Origin: Nymphaea colorata
Lineage: Eukaryota > Streptophyta > Magnoliopsida > Nymphaeales > Nymphaeaceae
Length of the DNA: 64,000 nucleotides
Direction: 5' to 3'
NCBI RefSeq assembly: GCF_008831285.2
Contig: NC_045149.1
Coordinates: 12,528,629-12,592,628, forward strand
Below the pieces are notes generated by a model, which was not told the origin of the DNA, made no database searches, and saw only the letters and a program-made list of their open reading frames with translations. Shown piece by piece: positions 49,801-55,800 of the stretch; the stretch's first letter is position 1; the number at the start of each line of letters is the position of its first letter. The position numbers were made by a program, and so were the translations under genes.

Positions 49801-52800
49801 AAACTCCTTTGTTTGAGCTATCTCTTGATCATTTTCCCCTGTAAGAACAATATCATCCACGTAGACAATCAATATTACAAGTCCTGCTGAGCCTCGCTTG
49901 ATAAACAATGAGTGATCAAGCTGGGATCGGCGAAATCCACACTTAGATAACACTTCAGTAAGCTTTTGGAACCATGCACGGGGGGACTCTGTTTGAGTCC
50001 ATAAATAGCCTTCTTTAACTTGCATACCTTGGAACACTCCCCTTGTCGCTCAAAACCAGGTGGTTGCTGCATATAAACGATTTCAGAAAGGTCTCCATAC
50101 AGAAAGACATTTTTTACATCCAATTGAAAAACAGGCCACTCTCGTTGGACAGCAAGAGATATAATCAGTCGAATAGTGCCCAACCGGGCCACAGGCGAAA
50201 AGGTCTCAAAGAAGTCAACACCATAAGTCTGAGTATACCCTTTTGCGACAAGACGGGCCTTGAACCTTTCAACTGACCCATCAGAATGATACTTGATGGT
50301 GAATACCCATCGTGAGCCAACCACATCACAGCGTGTTGGGGGGTCTACCAAATCCCAAGTCTCCCGAGAAAGAAGAGCATCCATTTCCTCCTGCATAGCT
50401 TGTCGCCAACGTGGATCTAACAGGGCGTGATGGTGCGAGTACGGGATAACATGACTAGATAGAGCTTGATCAAACTGTACTAAGCGTGTACTCAGATTTA
50501 CTTGGATCCATTTCAGAAGTACTTGGAACCGATATACTTGGATCCATTTCATGAAACACAAATCAGAAGTTTTCCGCTTGTTCACTCAATTTCATGCCTT
50601 GGTTCGAAATAAATACTACAGTGATATTGTGCATTTTCAATGTGATGGTGGTGATGAATTTATTTCAAATGAATTTACTGAGTACTTACTAAATCATGGG
50701 ATCACTAGACAAATCTCATGCCCGCATACACCTCAGCAAAACGGAATTGCTGAAAGGAAACATAGGCATATCGTTGAAAGTGTGCTTAGCATGATGCATG
50801 ACACAGATTTACCTATGACGTTGTGGACCGAGGCTTTTCATACGGCTGTCCATGTTATAAACCGGCTGCCATTGGCTTTGCTTGATGGAAAATCACCATT
50901 CTTTCTATTACATCAAGAACAGCCAGATTATGAGGAATTGCGTGTTTTCGGATGTGTGTGCTACGTGCATATTGATGTTTCCTTAAGGAACAAATTTCAA
51001 GATCATGTTGTTTTATGCAGATTTATGGGGTATGCAGAAAATTACAAGGGCTATAGATGTTACAATCCTAAAACTGGGCGTGTGCATATTTCACGGCATG
51101 TTGTTTTTTATGAAAGCAGGTTATAGGATCCAAAGGCGCCTTCTGTGACACTCAATGACAAAAATGAGGTATATGATACTTGGTTACATGCTGAAATTTT
51201 AAGACAAGGGGCAGAAATGTTGCCTGATCAGAGAGAGCAAGTTGTTGATGAGCCCGAAAAAGTTGTCATTAGTTCCTTGGACAGCACCACTTTCTTGGAC
51301 AACCTGCCTTCATCCTCTCAGCCCAATGATCCACCTATAGATAACCGCTTCTCAGGCCTGGTGTATTCTTGGCGGTCAGTCCCTACCGCAGCTCCACGTA
51401 AGTCACAACGCGTACGGCATCCTATTGATAGATGGGTGAGCTATAACAATTTTTCCTTGGATTTTCAACTTTTTATGACAGAAGTCAGTAAAAAGGTGGA
51501 ACCAAAATGTTATCAACATGCGAGTAAGGAAAAATGTTGGGTTGAAGCTATGAATAAGTGTCAGACTTGGCAGATTGTTCTTCGTCCAGACGGTAAGAAT
51601 GTTGTGGGCTCCAAATGGGTTTACAAACTGAAATATAAGCCTGATGGTAGCATTGATCAATATAAAGCTCGCCTTGTGGCGCGAGGCTTCACTCAACAAT
51701 ACGGGGAAGATTATGATGAAACATTCAGTCCGGTCATCAAGATGGGAACGATCTGCGTAATTATTTCTCTTGCAGTCTCATATGGATGGACTCTCTATCA
51801 GTTGGATGTCAAAAATGCCTTCTTTCATGGGATTCTAAAGGAAGAAGTATACATGGAGCAACCTCCCGGCTATGTTACACATGATCCTCAAAAATGGGTA
51901 TGTAAGTTACACAAGTCTCTATATGAGTTGAAGCAGGCTTCTAGGTCATGGTTCGATCGGTTTTCTCATCATATACAACAAGTTGGTTTTCTTCGAAGCT
52001 CTCTCGATCACTCTTTATTTATCTACCATACCGGGGAAGCTACCACTTGGTTACTTATCTATGTTGATGATATTCTTATTACTGGAAATTCTTCTTCACA
52101 TATATCTTATGTTAAAGATATGTTGAAGCAAGAATTCAAGATGAAAGATCTCGGCGAATTACGATACTTCTTGGGTGTTGAACTTGACAGGACAGATGAT
52201 AGATTGACTCTTACGCAACACAAGTATACTCTTGATATTTTGGACAGGGCAGACATGATTAATTGTAAACCTATAACTACTCCTAGTGTTCTCAACACTA
52301 AATTGACTGCCTCTGATGGAACTGCTGCATATCACAATCCTACATTCTATCACAGCATTGTTGGTATGTTACAATACCTCACTTTTACACGCCCAGACAT
52401 AGTATATGCTGTAAATCAGATCTCTCAATTTATGCATGCACCCACGGAAGGACATATGGATGCCACTAAGCGAATCTTACGGTATCTCAAAGCTACTCTT
52501 GGAGATGGACTAGTCTACTCAAGAGGCCCCAATGTTACGCTTGGACATTGCATTTATACCTATACCGATGCAGACTGGGCAGGAGATCCAGATGATCGAC
52601 GATCAGTTTCAGGTTTCTGTCTTTTTCTTGGTTCTAATCTCATTTGTTGGAGCAGTAAGAAGCAGCGCGCGGTTGTTTGATCTAGCACTGAGGCAGAATA
52701 TAGAGCAATGGCTGCTAGGACAGCTGAAGCGTCATGGTTACGCCATTTGCTTGGAGAACTCAGCCTTCCTATTGTTCAGTCATCCTTACTATGTGACAAC

Positions 52801-55800
52801 CAAAGTGCGATAAAAATTGCCTTCAACCCCGTTCCACATAATCGCACCAAACACATAGAGATTGATCAACATTTCATCCGTCAGAAGGTTGAAGAAGCCG
52901 AGATCTTGCCTACTTATGTACCCACCAGTGAACAAGTAGCTGACCTCTTCACCAAAGGACTCACAGGACAACACTTTTGGGAATTAAAGAACAAGTTATG
53001 CATGATCAAATCTCATGCACAACTTGAGGGGGGCTGTTAAGTTTGTGCACCTAGGATCGGGTCTGTCCAGACCCGATCCAATTCTTTTATATCCACACGC
53101 CCCAATATACTAGGTGGTGGCATACGCCAACTGCACCTTCTCTTCCATCGGCTTCTATCTTCTCTACTCAATCACTCTTGTTTCATTCCGGAGAGACACA
53201 GATTTCTGGAAAATCTTACACATATAACACATGCAACACTTTTTCTTTATCTATATTTTACTATACAGCAAACAAAATAATCCCAGACACAATGGATAAT
53301 GATGATAGCAGTGAAGACTGATAACAATGTCAAAAACAGGCTACAATCGACTGGCCTTCCAACACTTACAACAACTGATATCAAACCAGACTTGTTGACA
53401 CTAAAACAATACACAACAGCAGCATGATCGAGAAGAAATAAACACTTAACAAGATTCAGCAGCATAATACTTCTCCACAGTTGTCCCAAAACAAACTTTA
53501 ATTCAACTCCAAGGATACTTCCAGAAGAAGCATTTGGCAGCAAAAAAGAAGGCGGAATGCGGTCGATCAAGGGAAAAGTCATGCATGGTCTGTCACTGAT
53601 CTGCCTCGGGCCTGTTGGACAGTCTTCTTGTGGAGAACTTGGTCAAAAAAGGGGTGTTCCTCTTGCATCAAGATGTTTTTTTGTGTCATGCTGCTTCTGA
53701 GGATGAGAATCACATCTTCTTTAAATGTTATTGTGCTAGGCAGATCTGGAGCTCTATTCTGTCCCATTTTGGGCATCAGAAATTCCCTACAGCTAACGTC
53801 AACCAAAGCATCCAATGGTAGCACAAAAAAAAGTTTAAGGTCCTGGATAGATGCTGGAAAAACTGCTTTTACCTAGCAATATGGTTTTTGTGGAAGTTAA
53901 GAAATGATCGTAAGCATAAGGGGAGAAGCAAACAAAAGAATTTTGGTGAGCAGTTCTGGATTATGTGTCAGGTATCCCTCTCTAACAGGTCATGGGATAA
54001 GTTTAGCTCCATTAAAATGAACAATTGGCTCAACTCATGTATCTTGTGGGGTTCCTGGCCTCAGCTCTGTGATAATTGAAGGAATATAAGGGGAAAGAGT
54101 TGCTGGTTTGGTTGGAGATTGTGATGGAAGGTACGGTTTTGGTATTGTTTGCTGGTGTGATCTCCCTGCTATCGACTTGAAGGATTTGGTGCTCACACAA
54201 TCTCTGTAGCATTCTAGCGATGAGCGAAGGTTGCATGGGTATAATTCTGCTAGCTAACAATGGTGAATGGAAAAAATGCGTGGGCAGTAAAATCAAAGAC
54301 TTCATGACCATCCTTGGCCAAGGTTCTGAACCAGTAGATGATTACAACATCTGAATTCTCAGAGGCTGTCCTGCTGCTGAAACCAAACATCTGCTGACAT
54401 AGTTCCGGACAATACATTGGATGGGGGCCTTCAGCCCATACACATACCTTCAACACACAATATTCCTGTGTCAATGAAGGGGAAGCTTTGATTTGATGAA
54501 TACGAACAATCACTTCACCAAAATGCACAGCAAATGACTAATCTAAACAAAAGTGCACCTTCTGTCTTAGATACCACGTTGAAACTGTTACGATCTAGCA
54601 TCTGCTTTTCAAACTTGTAGCATTTCAACCAAAGTTTATCACAGAAAAAGTAAGAGGAAAATAAGAAAAAACGTTTGTAATGAAAGTCTACAAACTGATA
54701 TCAGAAAAGATAAAAAGGTGGAAGAATAGTCTTCACAAAGTATGTTTCTCAAACATAGTGATCTTCCAACCTAACGTGCTCATTGTATAAAGTATACAGC
54801 AGCTTCCTCTACTCTCACATGGATGCAGGGTGCAGGTGTAACACTTTTCAAAGGAAATTGGATGTGGTTCGCTGCAGTATATGTGTGTGTGTGTGTGAAA
54901 GTTAAAGTTAGTTGTTAATCCACCTCTATCTTGATACAATTACCTTTTGTGCTGATGCTATTCAAGCTCTTGGTTATCTTCAATTTGCCCAAACTGCATT
55001 TAAGCTTGGACTTGGTCGTGCATGAACTGAAAACAGAAGCCAGAGTCTAACTCAAATTTAGCTTTGAGCCTGTGTTTCTCTGAAAGCTTGTGCTTAATGT
55101 ATTACTGTGTGAGTAGGATATTAGAGTTTACTTCATCTTCATGCTTCTGCTGATTCACGTAGACCATAATGGCTTTATGCCTTATGGCATTTTTCAGATG
55201 ATAACCTGTTATGAACATGAATGTCTGTGCAACATGGGCCCACAATATCTTAACAGCATTTTTTACAATTACTTGTATAACCTTCTCAGTAACTTCTCAA
55301 CAGCTTCAATTCAACTGCTGCTTAACTATGAGTTTTACCAAAAATGTTTCTAATCATGTCTTAAAAAAAATAATAATAAAAAAATACGAAAAAAACGTGT
55401 ATCATACGTGTTTTTTTCACGTTTTTTTTAAAAAAAAAACGCATCTAATTGCCGTTTGATATGGCTGACTAAATGTTCGCATATTTAACGTTTTTTTTCA
55501 AAAAAGATGTGTTTTTTGTGACAGCGATCTTAATATATCTCAATTACGTGCCTATTTTGCCATGCTTTAAGATCAATTCATTGTCACTCTAGTATCTCAT
55601 GGTCACTGCTTGTCATTTCTTCTGATTTGTGGAAGTTGGTTTGCTGATTGTTTTGATCTTCAGTTTCCACTTCTGTTTCAGGTTGAGAAGCAGCCAGCAG
55701 CAGTTGAAAATCTAGAGCAATCTCTTGATCTATCCAGCCCCATGTCAGGGAATGGTCCAGATTTATTTGAACAGAACTTCAAAGAACTAAGAAGATGGGT

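Noticed and set aside
54570-54590. Possible - strand LTR end and primer site (TTTCAACG|TGGTATCTAAGAC)
   Set aside because: Only a partial primer-site match and no second LTR or coding sequence to support it.
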